NCBI GenBank assembly: GCA_916048095.2
Contig: OU696570.1
Span: 8,746,928 to 8,810,927, forward strand
Reading direction: 5' to 3'
Origin: Sacculina carcini
Taxonomy: Eukaryota > Arthropoda > Thecostraca > Sacculinidae
Length of the DNA stretch: 64,000 nucleotides
Shown: piece by piece, positions 33,501 through 43,357 of the stretch
Numbering within the stretch: position 1 is the first letter of the stretch
How the letters are laid out: every line of letters starts with the position of its first letter
The notes under the pieces: generated by a model
What the model was told of the DNA's origin: nothing
What the model saw: only the letters and a program-made list of their open reading frames with translations
Databases searched by the model: none
Translations under genes and position numbers: made by a program

Positions 33501-34016
33501 TTTTATGTCAGATATCCAATTAATGTATGATCACGTGTTTTAACATATTTTTGTGAATTTGGTTTCTTACAATGGTTGACGATGTGTTATCACTGTTTGA
33601 TAAAGCCGTAAATTAAAGGTTAAATGCCTAAGTGGCAGCTGCTACACGGGAAGAAGCCGAAGCTTATGGACACACAGGTGTGAGCCCCGTGCAGCTCGCT
33701 GCCACCGCAGAACCGACCCTCTCCACGCTATGGCGCCACAAGGACGTAAGACGTATTAGAGAGGGCCACCTCCCCAGAATGCATGGCACAACTCATGACT
33801 CATATCTGGTACCATCATTTTCTGCTGGGTGGACAGGGGCTGTGGGATTGTAGAATTCGCCCAATGAAATTCTGCTCCGCCGGGTTTCGAACCACGGACC
33901 TCCCGCTTGTGAGGCGGGTGTGCTAACAACTGCACCACGGAGTCCACAAAAGGCGAAACGTTGTGGTAAAAAAATGAATACTTGTGTCTGAAGAAGTTCA
34001 ACTTCATCTTATATCA
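33501..34016 (+). repeat. Penelope-type terminal repeat, SINE-interrupted copy
   Basis: Left part 33501-33612 and right part 33949-34016 match 31531-31698 almost base for base. Between GCCGTAA and AAGGCGAAACG sits the SINE at 33617-33948. The 31.5 kb copy is therefore the empty site of that SINE insertion. Confidence 0.8.
33617..33948 (-). mobile_element. tRNA-Val-derived SINE, copy 2
   Basis: Same structure as copy 1: tRNA-like head with CAC anticodon arm and B box GGTTCGAAACC, then the same body with CAGCAGAAAATGATGGTACC and an AGGCATTTAACC end. It differs from copy 1 by small indels. The insertion is verified by the uninterrupted sister sequence at 31636-31650. It depends on a partner LINE for movement, which cannot be named from this window. 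Confidence 0.85.
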
Positions 34017-34057
34017 TTTATCCACCAGACACGTGAGTACTCCATACATTTTGGATC

Positions 34058-34059
<2 letters not shown>

Positions 34060-34121
<62 letters not shown>
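34060..34121. repeat. (TA)n-(GA)n microsatellite interrupting Gypsy B
   Basis: About 25 TA units then five GA units. The Gypsy B integrase reading stops exactly at its right edge, so the tract or the Penelope end to its left marks the truncation. Confidence 0.9.
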
Positions 34122-34122
<1 letters not shown>

Positions 34123-34369
34123 GTGGTCGACCAACACAACGAATTTGTGCCCTCCATACTCGCAGAAGTCGATGGAAACGAACTCAAAAGGTCGTGAGGC
34201 TTGTTTTGATGTCTGATAGTCTCGGCGGCTTGCAATGGTAAGTGCTTTTGGCATGTCGTGCATTGCTTCGTCATTTTGTCGATGTCATTGTCTACTCCTG
34301 GCCAATACACAACCTGGAGAGCTCTCTGTTTCGTCTTATCTTTACCAGCATGACTTGCGTGTAGCTCGT
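34122..34369 (-). pseudogene. Gypsy B integrase zinc domain and core start
   Basis: Follows the RT-RNase H frame after a frame change: NELHASHAGKDKTKQRA (HH pair), VYWPGVDNDIDKM, CTTCQKH (CC pair), then FEFVSIDFCEYGGHKFVVLV with the first catalytic Asp. A further frameshift lies near 34250. It ends at the microsatellite at 34121. Confidence 0.75.
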
Positions 34370-35434
34370 TCAGGATTCTCGTCGTAACGCCTTCGGAATC
34401 ACAAGTCGTCGACCGTAGAAGACAAGGTCATCCTCCACTGATAGGCGTTCACGCACAGTCCAATATGGCTGGATCATGGGGTCCATATCGCCTTTGCGAT
34501 ACGGGAAACCATCCAAGATGGCTCTTCGAAGTATCTGCATCTCCGGGTCGGAAGCACTTGCACTCCGAACCTGCTGCAAGTTGGTATCTGACATGTCTGG
34601 TTCAGCGGCTACACATGCCACGATGGTCGTCTCTTCCTCGGTGTCTTCAGAATCTTGTAGTGATGATGTCGGGAAACGTGACAGTGCGTCAGCTGCGGCG
34701 TGCTCTTTGCACGGAACCCATTGAGCGGTGAAAGGACCGAGCTCTTCCAGCTTCAGTCGCAAGCCTTGCAAACGCGGATTTGCCAAGTCGTCAATCGATT
34801 TCGCGTTCAGAATTGGTACAAGTGGTCGATGATCGGTGACCACTGTGAAGTGTGGGAGACCCTCGAGGAACAGGCGGCACTTCTTGAAAGCCCACACGAT
34901 GGCAAGCAGCTCCAACCCGATAGCGGCGTATCTGCTTTCGGTGTCAGTTACAAACCGCGATCCGCACTGTATCATGCCCATGTCGCCAGTTTGTTGTTTT
35001 TGTTGTAGGACGAACCCCAACCCATTCAATAGGCTTGCATCCGTGTGTAGGTAAGTTGGCGCTTTGGCGTCAAAATACTTGAGAACCGATGGTGATGACA
35101 ACGACTTCCGTGCCTTTTTGAATGATTCAGTGTGGCAATTTTGCCAAACGAACTCGTTTTTGGTGCTTAGCAGTCCACGCAGAGGCGCGAGCCACTTCGA
35201 TAAATCCATCGAAAAAGACCCAATTCGGTTACACAAACCAAATAACGATCGGAGACTCGTCAAGCCAACAGGAACTGGGAAGTTTGAAATAGCGTCGTGC
35301 AGTGCTGGGTCAACGGAATATCCGCCTTCGCTGACCTCAAAACCAGCGAGTTTGCACCGGCTCAGCATGTACTGCACTTTATGTCGGTTCAGGGTGATGT
35401 TCTCTTCGCGACATCTCGTCAGGAACTTAGTCAC
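34370..35434 (-). pseudogene. Gypsy B RT C-half and RNase H
   Basis: The 354-residue frame holds the end of RT (LNRHKVQYMLSRCKLAGFEV, LRSLFGLCNRIGSF) and RNase H (TYLHTDASLLNGLGFVLQQ with catalytic Asp, YAAIGLELLAIVWAFKKCR with Glu, FTVVTDHRPLVPIL with Asp). The spacer [13 protein letters not shown] and the pre-integrase region follow. It opens just after the YVDD block, which lies in a different frame near 35470 (VDDVIVYGRS-like). Long and well preserved but isolated by frameshifts. Confidence 0.8.
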
Positions 35435-35900
35435 GCGACTCTACAGCTCTTCTCTTGAGCGACCATACACGATGACGTCGTCCACGAGTCGACACGTCCC
35501 TTTGATACCTCTCAGTAACTCGTCCATGCGACGGTTGTAATGGTCCAATATTGACGAAATCCCATACGGGGCACGTCAAAACATATATCGCCCGAATGGG
35601 GTGATGAACGTCGTTAATGGCTGGCTTTTCTCGCTCAGCGGACAATGGTGCTACCATTTGGCTGCGTCGAATACGGCAAATAGTTTAGCTTCATCGGCGA
35701 CGATTGAAGCCACGCACTCGGCTGGTGTGTTCGATTGGAACAGCTCTCTCTTGACGCACCGGTTTAGCTTCGTGAGGTATACACAAAGACGAATTCGACC
35801 TCCTTTCTTCGGCGTGACCACGATAGGAGAACACCATTCCGTTGGGTCCGTCACTGGCGTGATGATGCCCTGTGCTTCAAGTGCAGATAATTCTTCTTAA
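35435..35900 (-). pseudogene. Gypsy B RT N-half
   Basis: Frames give TDPTEWCSPIVVTPKKGGRI, RLCVYLTKLNRCVKRELF (Asp position replaced by Tyr in CVYL), and AVFDAAKW, then a second frame with HHPIRAIYVL and the segment around a VDDVIVYG box. Key residues are altered and frames broken, so the RT is dead. Confidence 0.65.
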
Positions 35901-36011
35901 AGCGCGTCCCGCAGTGGCAGAGGCACGCGGCGCGGAGCTGACGCCCTATGAGGTCTGCTACCGTCTGCGACGTGTATCTCGAATGATTCTCCCGGTAGAC
36001 TTTTTATCTAC

Positions 36012-36527
36012 TCACTGAAGACGTCTGGAAATTCGTCGAAGAGGTTTTCCACTGACGATGACGATTCCTGTTGGGATTTGCGCTCGGCGACAATTCGTAC
36101 GACCGACGTCTGCATTTGCGAAGGATAATCGCTCGGAATCAATTACAAAGCCCAACAAACGTGCCAAGAGAGCAGCAGCCCAGTCACTCCTTTGATGATG
36201 TGGATGTCCACTTTTCACTTCTGTCCCGCCGATGGCGATTGTGGTCGAACAGACTCCAACTGGCTTCATGCGGAAATCGTCGGCTGAAACTGGCTGATCG
36301 ATGCTTGGCAGCAGATTGTTCTCGTCCTCGAATTTGCTGAGCACGTCCAGACCGGCGACAGTTATGTCTGCTCCTGTGTCTGGAAGAGCCGAAACAGTGA
36401 TACGCACGTCAACTACGACGTCCACACGTGGTGCTCTGAGCGACGTGACGCTCGACACTATCGCAGATGACACGAGTTTGTCGTCTGGCGACTTGCTTCT
36501 CCGTCTGCTGTCACTGTTTTTCCCCAT
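36012..36527 (-). pseudogene. Gypsy B protease
   Basis: The 171-residue frame has VSALPDTGADITVAGLDVLS, the retropepsin active site, preceded by a Lys/Ser-rich post-knuckle region (GKNSDSRRRSKSPDDKLVSS). It corresponds to PDSGADICVAGVDAL in element A. The end of the frame runs out of register before the RT. Confidence 0.75.
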
Positions 36528-36578
36528 CGCAGTGCTACATTTCTTGGCAAAGTGTCCAAGCTTGCCACATCGTCTGCA

Positions 36579-37196
36579 TTATTGATCACGAGCCGGACAT
36601 TTGTTTTCAGGTGTGTGTTGCCTCCCACAGCGGCTGCACTCACGTTGCTCTGAGGTGGTTCCAGACCTTTGATGTCTGGGTCGGTTTCCTCCGACGCCGT
36701 GTACGCGGTTGACTCTGTCGGTCTCTATACGTTCGGTATCTCGACAGGCAGCTTCTTCTGCGCGACAGATGTCCACAGCCGTAGACAGCTTCAATTTATT
36801 GACGCTGCACAGCTTCTTGATCGTGATCAGCTTCGATCAGCGTAGATCAGCTTTCTTTAATTTTTTCTCCGTAGATGTCCAGGTGTTGCAGAATTGTGTC
36901 GATTTTGCCCCGGTCGGCCTCTGGAATGTCGAGACTTTTGACAATTCGCAGAGATTCGTCGCTTAGACACGACCGTAAAACTGCCATTTGAATTGCACGA
37001 CTTTGGCTTCTGAGTCCTGAAAGCAGAACGTAATCGTTCCAGCGTTCTCGCCATATGCTGAATGATTCCCTTCGATCGACAGATAAGTCCAGTTTTGTTG
37101 GGGAACAATTTTCCCACTCCACGCGAATCGATTGACCGCTTCGTTCAGCTCTGATGTAGGTTGCACACTGGTTTCGGTTGATATCGGCTGCGCCAT
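36579..37196 (-). pseudogene. Gypsy B gag with internal deletion
   Basis: Begins MAQPISTETSVQPTSELNEA at 37196, then after a frameshift LDLSVDRRESFSIWRERWND and SRAIQMAVLRSCLSDESLRI. About 100 residues present in element A gag are then missing. Reading resumes with KLSTAVDICRAEEA and a zinc knuckle CSRCGRQHTPENKC. The deleted site (about 36795-36850) holds short repeats of GATCAGC in place of gag sequence. Confidence 0.75.
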
Positions 37197-37445
37197 GTTT
37201 TGGTATGGATCATTGTTGACGAGAACACTTGACTATACAAAAATACATTAACATGATAAGGCATGAACAGCCTGCGACACAATCCACACACCTCTCACTC
37301 GAACCGTAATAACGTTACTGCACACAAGGCCACTGCTGCGCGCACACTGATTCATCAACCGTTCCCATGGCGACGCCAACGCATGCAATGGACTGCGGGC
37401 GGCATCTCTTGGCAGGATTGGCTACTACAGCTTAGCACTCGCACA
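37197..37445. other. Leader or LTR remnant of Gypsy B, unresolved
   Basis: Lies directly upstream of the gag start on the minus strand, so by position it should be leader or LTR sequence of Gypsy B, but no second LTR exists in the window to confirm it. LINE X homology starts at about 37446. Confidence 0.3.
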
Positions 37446-37633
37446 CAGACCTATATCAATTTTAACACCTATGTCTAAAGTACTAGAGAGAATTATATAT
37501 AATCAGCTCACGGATTATCTTACTCCCAATGATCTTCTATTTGACTTTAAATTTGGTTTTAGAAAACAACGATCAACATATATGCCAATCGGTCTGTTAA
37601 CTCAACTAATTAACAAAGCACGTGATTCTAGCT
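37446..37633 (+). mobile_element. LINE X, segment 1 (RT start)
   Basis: Reads RPISILTPMSKVLERIIYNQ, then FGFRKQRSTYMPIGLLTQLI, RT blocks 1-2 of a Jockey/CR1-group non-LTR retrotransposon, then is cut at 37633 by the Buster hAT. It resumes at 40189 in the same frame. 5' truncated at about 37440. Confidence 0.8.
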
Positions 37634-40180
37634 CAGCGGTTCTTAACCGGGGGAAAATTTTCCCCCAGGGGGAAATTTGACACTTCCCGGGGGAAATGGG
37701 AGCTCGATGTCACGGTCTATGCTTGGTTGGTCTGGCTGGGCGTCGTCCTGCAATTTTAATTGACCGAAGCGATTTGGACTTGATAAATACCCTGTGATGC
37801 AGACAAATGATTAAAAATGAAACATCAATCATCATCATGGCGGTGTATGGTGGATATCGTTTCATCATCACTTCAATTGTCAAACATGTGATCGATACTA
37901 CTACGGTTAGTGTTAGTGTGCAAGGCGTGTATGTCTGTGCACGTGCAAAGCGAGTATGAAGGTTTGCGCGTACAAACGTCGTAATTCGTTCGGTGTTGTG
38001 CTGAATGGCTTTTTAGCATGACTCAGATACGTCAGCGACATCCTCACGTGGTCCAAGCTTGCATCATACATATGCGTCATCCATCAATTGTCAAACTCAC
38101 ACACAAAAATGTCGCTTAATATACAGTTGTGTATTGACAGTCGTATCATTCGCATGTGTTCCACGCACACCGAAACAAGTACGTGTGGTATATTCACTTC
38201 CCCTTTCCCCACGCTTTCACGATCTATTTTCCATTCTTACTTCTCATTTTTCTGGCAATTAAATTTGTAATTCAATTATTTATTATTATCATAAATAAGT
38301 GCTCTTCACAATTTATCTGTTTCATGATATTTTTTCTGGTAGCTAGTCTGATCTTTTCTATCCGCAACAAATTCATGTTTCAGATCCTCTCAGATGTATA
38401 AGAAACGGTTGTACCATGATTCGTACTTTGAGTTTGGATTCACATGTCTGGTGAAGAATGGTCAGGAGCACCCTCAATGTGTCATCTGTTCGAAATGCCT
38501 GGGAAGCGGGTCCATTAAGCCGTTCCAGCTACGGCAGCATCTGACGAAAAACCATCCGGAGTTGCAGAACAAGACACGAGAGTACTTCGCTCTCCGGGAA
38601 AGAGCAGTGAAACTCGCCAGACTGGATGCTACCGGAGACTTGCATGATAACATGCACAAAGCTGGTGCTGGGAGAGTCCGCCTGTGAAAAAATGAAGAAG
38701 ATATCTATGTCGAACGACACGATTCGGAGCAGATGTGACGATTTGGCCAACGACATGCAGGAGAAACTGCTCGTGAAGATTCGTGAGTCACCGGTTTTTT
38801 CCATTCAACTTGACGAGTCAACGGACGTTGCAAATCTGTCACAACTTATGGTCTTTGTCCGATACGTCCATGATCGAGCCATTGAGGAGGACTTACTGTT
38901 CTGCCAACCGGTTATCCTGACCACCCAGGCGGCGGACATCATGCAGCTGTTGTCTGAGTTCTTCGAAGAGAATCATCTGGATTGGAATCACATGATTGGG
39001 GTCTGCACTGATGGTGCTCCTGCAATGCTGGGCGCAAGATCTGGACTGGTTGCCCTGATCAAGAACAAGAATCCACTGATTCAATCCACTCACTGTGTTC
39101 TTCACCGGGAGGCACTCGCATCAAAGACACTCCCGGAGGCCCTGAAGCAGAGGCTGTCAGCTGTGACAATATCATGTTTATGCTCCATGCAACATGCAAC
39201 ATGCTCCGGCGCGTCTTCGACTTGTTCGACGAGATCCTCCTCATCCTCGAGAAACAAGGGAAAGTCGTTCTCCTGAATCAGTTGAAGACGGATAATTTCC
39301 ATTTTCGCCTGACGTACCTCACCGACATCTTTGGGTCCCTCAATGAGTTGAACATCAAAATGTAGGGGAAGAACATGAGCATTTTGGTTCAAGACGTCAA
39401 GGTCAGAGGCTCCGTGGCCAAACTGGACCTCTGGAAAGGACGCATTCAACGGGAAACTTGGCCTCATTCAGTGCGATCTCAGCTTGCCTTGGAGATGGAA
39501 ACCTTCCTGAAGATGTGGTTCAGGACATCAAGTCCAACCTCTCTAATGTGAAGACGGACTTTATCCGGTACTTTCCCCATGTAAGGGAAGATGTGATACC
39601 TCTTCATGAAATGATTCGGAACCCATTCACGTGTAATGCTGAGACTGTGGACGGCGGGTACCAGGAGGAGCTCTTGGATCTTCAAGCAGATGGATGTGCC
39701 AAATATGCGTTCAAGACATAGGATCTCGAAACCTTCTGGATGTCTTCACCGTACGAAAAGGCTGCGAAGATTGCCCGAAATATTCTGGTACAATTCTCCA
39801 CAACCTACCTCTGTGAAGTCGGCTTCTCTGCGCTGGTGAGCGTGAAAACGAAGGCTTGAAACAAAATCCAAGTAGAAGCGAGTCTCCGCTGTGCGCTGAG
39901 CAATACCAAACCCGACATCGAAAAGCTGATGAGGAAGAAACAGGCGCAAGTTTCCCACTGATTAACTGCTTGGGTGTTAACCAAACTGGCGGCTATTGAT
40001 CTGCAGAGCTTCTTTTGTTCTGTTGAATTTCTGGCAACGAATATTTTGTGTTATATTTTAAGAATTACTACATTTTGGCAGTTGGGAGGAGGGGGTTGAG
40101 AAATTGAAAATGAAGGGGGAAATGGTTCTTAGGACTGACGTGAAAGGGGGAGATGAAAGCCAAAAGGTTGAGAACCGCTG
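37634..40180 (+). mobile_element. Buster-type hAT transposon, 2547 bp, complete ends
   Basis: Terminal inverted repeats CAGCGGTTCTTAACC (37634-37648) and GGTTGAGAACCGCTG (40166-40180) pair with one mismatch. The target duplication is TTCTAGCT (37626-37633) and TTCTAACT (40181-40188), 7 of 8. Subterminal runs of GGGGGAAA are present at both ends. Inside is one degraded transposase (38394-39961). The CAGNGGTTCTCAACC end and the ZBED-like protein place it with Buster hATs. It interrupts LINE X. Confidence 0.92.
38394..39961 (+). pseudogene. Buster-type hAT transposase (ZBED5/FAM200-like)
   Basis: Consecutive frames give, in order: a BED-like N-terminal finger (FGFTCLVKNGQEHPQCVICS, PFQLRQHLTKNHPE), then the catalytic core with FSIQLDESTDVANLSQLMVF (first Asp) and GVCTDGAPAMLGARSGLV (second Asp box), then STHCVLHREAL. 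A helical region follows, and the dimerisation end TTYLCEVGFSALVSVKTKA, finishing at about 39961. At least two frameshifts (near 38640 and 39170) and stops near 39363, 39719 and 39858 disable it. Almost full length, so the ends and body are one element. Confidence 0.85.
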
Positions 40181-40188
40181 TTCTAACT

Positions 40189-40305
40189 CAATCGCCCCTA
40201 CAATTTTCCTTGACATAAAAAAAGCTTTTGATTGTGTAGATCACGCTATCCTGCTGGACAAACTCCGCTTCTACAACTTGGCCGAGTCAACAATAAAGTT
40301 GCTCA
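40189..40305 (+). mobile_element. LINE X, segment 2 (RT block with first catalytic Asp)
   Basis: After the hAT duplication the RT reads APTIFLDIKKAFDCVDHAIL (catalytic Asp) and LDKLRFYNLAESTIKLL, then stops at 40305 at the octamer GTTGCTCA. The same octamer ends at 53897, where the RT resumes in frame. The piece between is a 13.6-kb insertion. Confidence 0.85.
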
Positions 40306-42469
40306 CTGCGCGGGAGCTCATTGTTCTTCCGAGTGTCAAGCTAGCGGCAGAGCACAAGGCGTAAACTGCGTCCGTCACTGTCGCCCTTCCAGCCACTCAT
40401 CCTTTCCACCCAACTGCCCCTCTTTCATTGCGGTCCGCCAATCTCTCCGTGCACGCACCATTGTCGCCCCTCTTTCTCCGCCATCCGCAACTCCTCTCCC
40501 AACTTCTACCATCACATCTCCCTTTCCACTCCCCATTACCCCTCGTTCACTTTTTTGCCCACTAATCCCTCACCTAGCAAGCAATGACTAGATGGTTGTC
40601 CTGAGTTGCCGCCCACTGATCCAACCCCACCTCCTACACTCTTGTGTTCTCCTCGCCACATTCCCCCACAAACCACCTCTCACTTAATCTCCGTTGGTCT
40701 CCTTAATTTCCTATCGGCCCATAACAAAACATTATTTATTTCCGATCATTTATCACACCTAGGTCTTTCGCTTCTCTTACTCACAGAAACCTGGCTTCTT
40801 CAAACTGATCTGCCTACCTTTTCAGCCAATCTTCCAGCTTCATTTAAGTTCCTTCATGTCTGTCGCTCCCCTTTGAATTCTTTCAAGGAATCTGGGGGTG
40901 GTGTCGGCGTTATCTTCAGTTATTTCCTTAACCTTAATCAACTGCCTGATATATCATTTACCTCTCTATCTTTTGAATATATTGCACTTTACCTTTCACT
41001 ACCTGCATCACGTAGGCTCGGCATACTCCTTATATACCGCCACAACAATCCAGGTTCTTCGTCACAATTCATTTCAGATTTTGACACTCTCATCTCTATT
41101 ATATTTGAAAAAATTTCCTACAATATCATTCTTCTTGGCGATTCCAATTTCTGGGCAGATTCTTCTTCATTCCATACTCCTACTCAAAACTTTCTTTCCC
41201 TACTAAATTCCTGGGATCTTTCAGTCCTGAACTCGGGTAGCACACATCTATCAAGTCATTCCCTCGATCTTATCACCTGCACCGAAGCTTCTGCTAAATT
41301 TATTCCTCCTGGTTTGCTTACTTATCCTCCCGATCCCACGATTTCCGACCACAGTCTGATATCATTTAAATTGTTTCTTAAACACCAGGAAACAAATCCT
41401 TCACCGATAACTCTTTTCACACGTGAATACAAAAACTTTGACTCATCCATTTTCAGTTATCTCGTGTCCATTTCTCTTGCTCCCAATAACTATCACTTCC
41501 TGTCCCCTTCATCGCTGCTACCCTTCTTAGACAATTCACTATCCATATTTAATGACACATTATTTCCATTGCGTCGTTGTACCCCAAACCTTCATCTTCA
41601 CCCCAGCCGTGGTTGACTCCCGAACTGCGCCGCCTTCGTGCCAACACTCGAGCTCATGAGCGTTCCTGGCGACGGTTTCGGACCGACGCTAGCTGGTCCA
41701 AGTTTTGTCAGGCTCGTAAATCCTTCCTATCAGCCCTTGATGCCGCAAAGTCTCTTTTTTATCGTTCTAAGCTTTCTTCGTGTACTTATTCCTCCCGCTC
41801 CAGATGGTCGACCCTGAAATGTATCACTGGCTCATCGAATTCTAGCCCTTGCTCAATATCTGCTTCCAGTTTTTCATCCTTATTTCGAGACAAGATTGTC
41901 ACGGCCAAACCCAAATTACCTCAGTCCTCCCTTCCACTATATTTTCCTTCTTCAAAAACCTCTTTATCCCCTTTCTATCCAATTTCTCCAGCCATGACTG
42001 CCAAATTTCTTAAAAAACTTCAATCCTCCAGGTGACCATCTGATCCAATAAGCTTCCGGGCACTTTCCGACTCCATCATACTCTTTTCTCCATTTATTAC
42101 TCATCTGGTGAACACTTCTTTTCTCCACGGTACTTTCCTGGCCTCTAAACACGCTGTTGTTTCTCTTATTCTTGAAAAGCCTTGCCTGGATACTGGTATT
42201 CCAAATAGTTAGAGGCCTATTTATTTGCTTCCACTACCTTCTAAGCTTCTAGAGGCTGTCATCCTTCTTCAACTCCGCCCTTGCATATATTCTGCCCTAG
42301 ACCCCCGTCAATCCGGTTTCGTTTCTAATCACTCAACTGAGACTCTCCTTCTATCTTTATTGAACGATATCTTCGCTTCCTTATCCTCAGGCAACTCCGT
42401 AATATTCATCTCCCTAGATTTCTCTTCCGCCTTTGATCTCGATGATCACTCGATTCTTTGTAAAGATAT
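40306..42469 (+). mobile_element. L2-like LINE copy B, 5' part
   Basis: A GC-richer leader (40306-40600) precedes the protein region, beginning GLLNFLSAHNKTLFISDHLS, with endonuclease LSLLLLTETWLLQT, IILLGDSNFWADSS, STHLSSHSLDLITC and PTISDHSLISF. Then come ERSWRRFRTDASWSKFCQAR and RT blocks to SSAFDLDDHSILCKDI. In-frame stops occur near 42033 and 42210. It is interrupted at 42469 by the CsRn1-type element and resumes at 48444. The coding strand is strongly C+T rich. Inserted into LINE X (duplication GTTGCTCA). Confidence 0.85.
40606..41616 (+). pseudogene. L2-like LINE B endonuclease domain
   Basis: The 336-residue frame spans nearly the whole AP-type endonuclease: TETWL (catalytic Glu), FKESGGGVGVIFSYF, EYIALYLSLP, LLIYRHNNPGS, LLGDSNFW (Asp-x-Asn; Ser replaces the usual Phe of GDFN), LSSHSLDLI and SDHSLI (Asp-His). 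It shifts frame at 41577-41616 into the linker and RT. Nicks target DNA for target-primed reverse transcription when intact. Confidence 0.8.
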
Positions 42470-43357
42470 TGTAGCCACACACATCAATTCTGTTCCATGT
42501 ATGTCAAATGTGTACACTGTTTTATTGTATTTGCATTTGCCAATTATATCACTGTCACTGTATTACCGCGAGTGTCATTACGTTTTAATTCCGTTATATA
42601 ACAATTATTTGTGCACGGTGTTTGTATATGCTTTTGATTGTTATTGCTGCTTTATTTATCGCAAAATGTTAGACGCGCATGCGCGTCAGACAGACACACA
42701 CACACACACATACACATTCATCATGTTGCACACGGTAGCAGTGACGTCACGTGTAACACCACACCGTACGGTTACAACGTGCGGTATATAAAGCGTGCAC
42801 TTTCGGCAATAAAGCTCTCTTTCACGTCGTCGGCTCTGAGTTTGACTGGTCTCCACGGTACCGCTCCCGCTCCCTGTAAAATTAGCGAGTTAACCTACGC
42901 AATATACATTTCGGTCTTTTTAAAGACCACATCGCCCTCACAGCGTTTTGCCAAGGATAGGTTGTGCTCTGCCGCCTGCCTTGGGCTGAATACCGTAGCC
43001 GGTTATTCCTCCGAGACAGACACCCATAGTGGTGGGCTTGAGCACATTTGATTCTGAGGCATCAGACGTTCGCTTTAAACCGTCGAGTCTGGCTAGTGTC
43101 ACTTAGCGGTGCACTCCCAGCTCGGACGTCTCTTAGCAAGACGGAAGGTTTTTATACCGAGCGTCGCGCTGTCGGGTAGTCGATTTCGGGTCGACAGACA
43201 GGGCACAGCCTGTCGTTCCAGTGCGCTGCAGTTGGCGTTAGTGAGTGACTGGGTCTCACACCCTCCGTCACTCGTACACTACGCCACTGGTTCACGGCAC
43301 ACCTGCTGCCACAGCCACTGGGACCGATCGCTAGCGGCATCATGCCCATCAGCGACA
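42470..43357 (+). repeat. 5' LTR of the CsRn1-type element
   Basis: Starts TGTAGCCACACACATC and ends CAGCGACA (TG...CA). Contains a palindrome ACGCGCATGCGCGT, a CRE TGACGTCA overlapping an E-box CACGTG, a TATA box TATATAAA and AATAAA. The gag ATG (43342) lies 16 bp before its end. Confidence 0.95.
42742..42813 (+). promoter_or_regulatory. LTR promoter: CRE/E-box, TATA box and polyA signal
   Basis: TGACGTCA at 42742-42749 overlaps CACGTG at 42748-42753. TATATAAA is at 42785-42792 and AATAAA at 42808-42813. The order and spacing fit an RNA polymerase II promoter with an overlapping polyadenylation signal. The same sites recur 5082 bp later in the 3' LTR. Confidence 0.6.

Larger units (their letters stand above)
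34122..37196 (-). mobile_element. Ty3/Gypsy element B: gag to integrase, degraded
   Basis: Minus-strand order: gag (37196 to 36579), protease (about 36527 to 36012), RT (about 35900 to 35100), RNase H (about 35090 to 34650), integrase zinc domain and start of core (to 34122), then (TA)n. Frameshifts separate gag start, gag, protease, RT and integrase, and part of gag is deleted. It is related to element A but in another subfamily. The 3' part of integrase and any LTR are missing. Confidence 0.85.
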
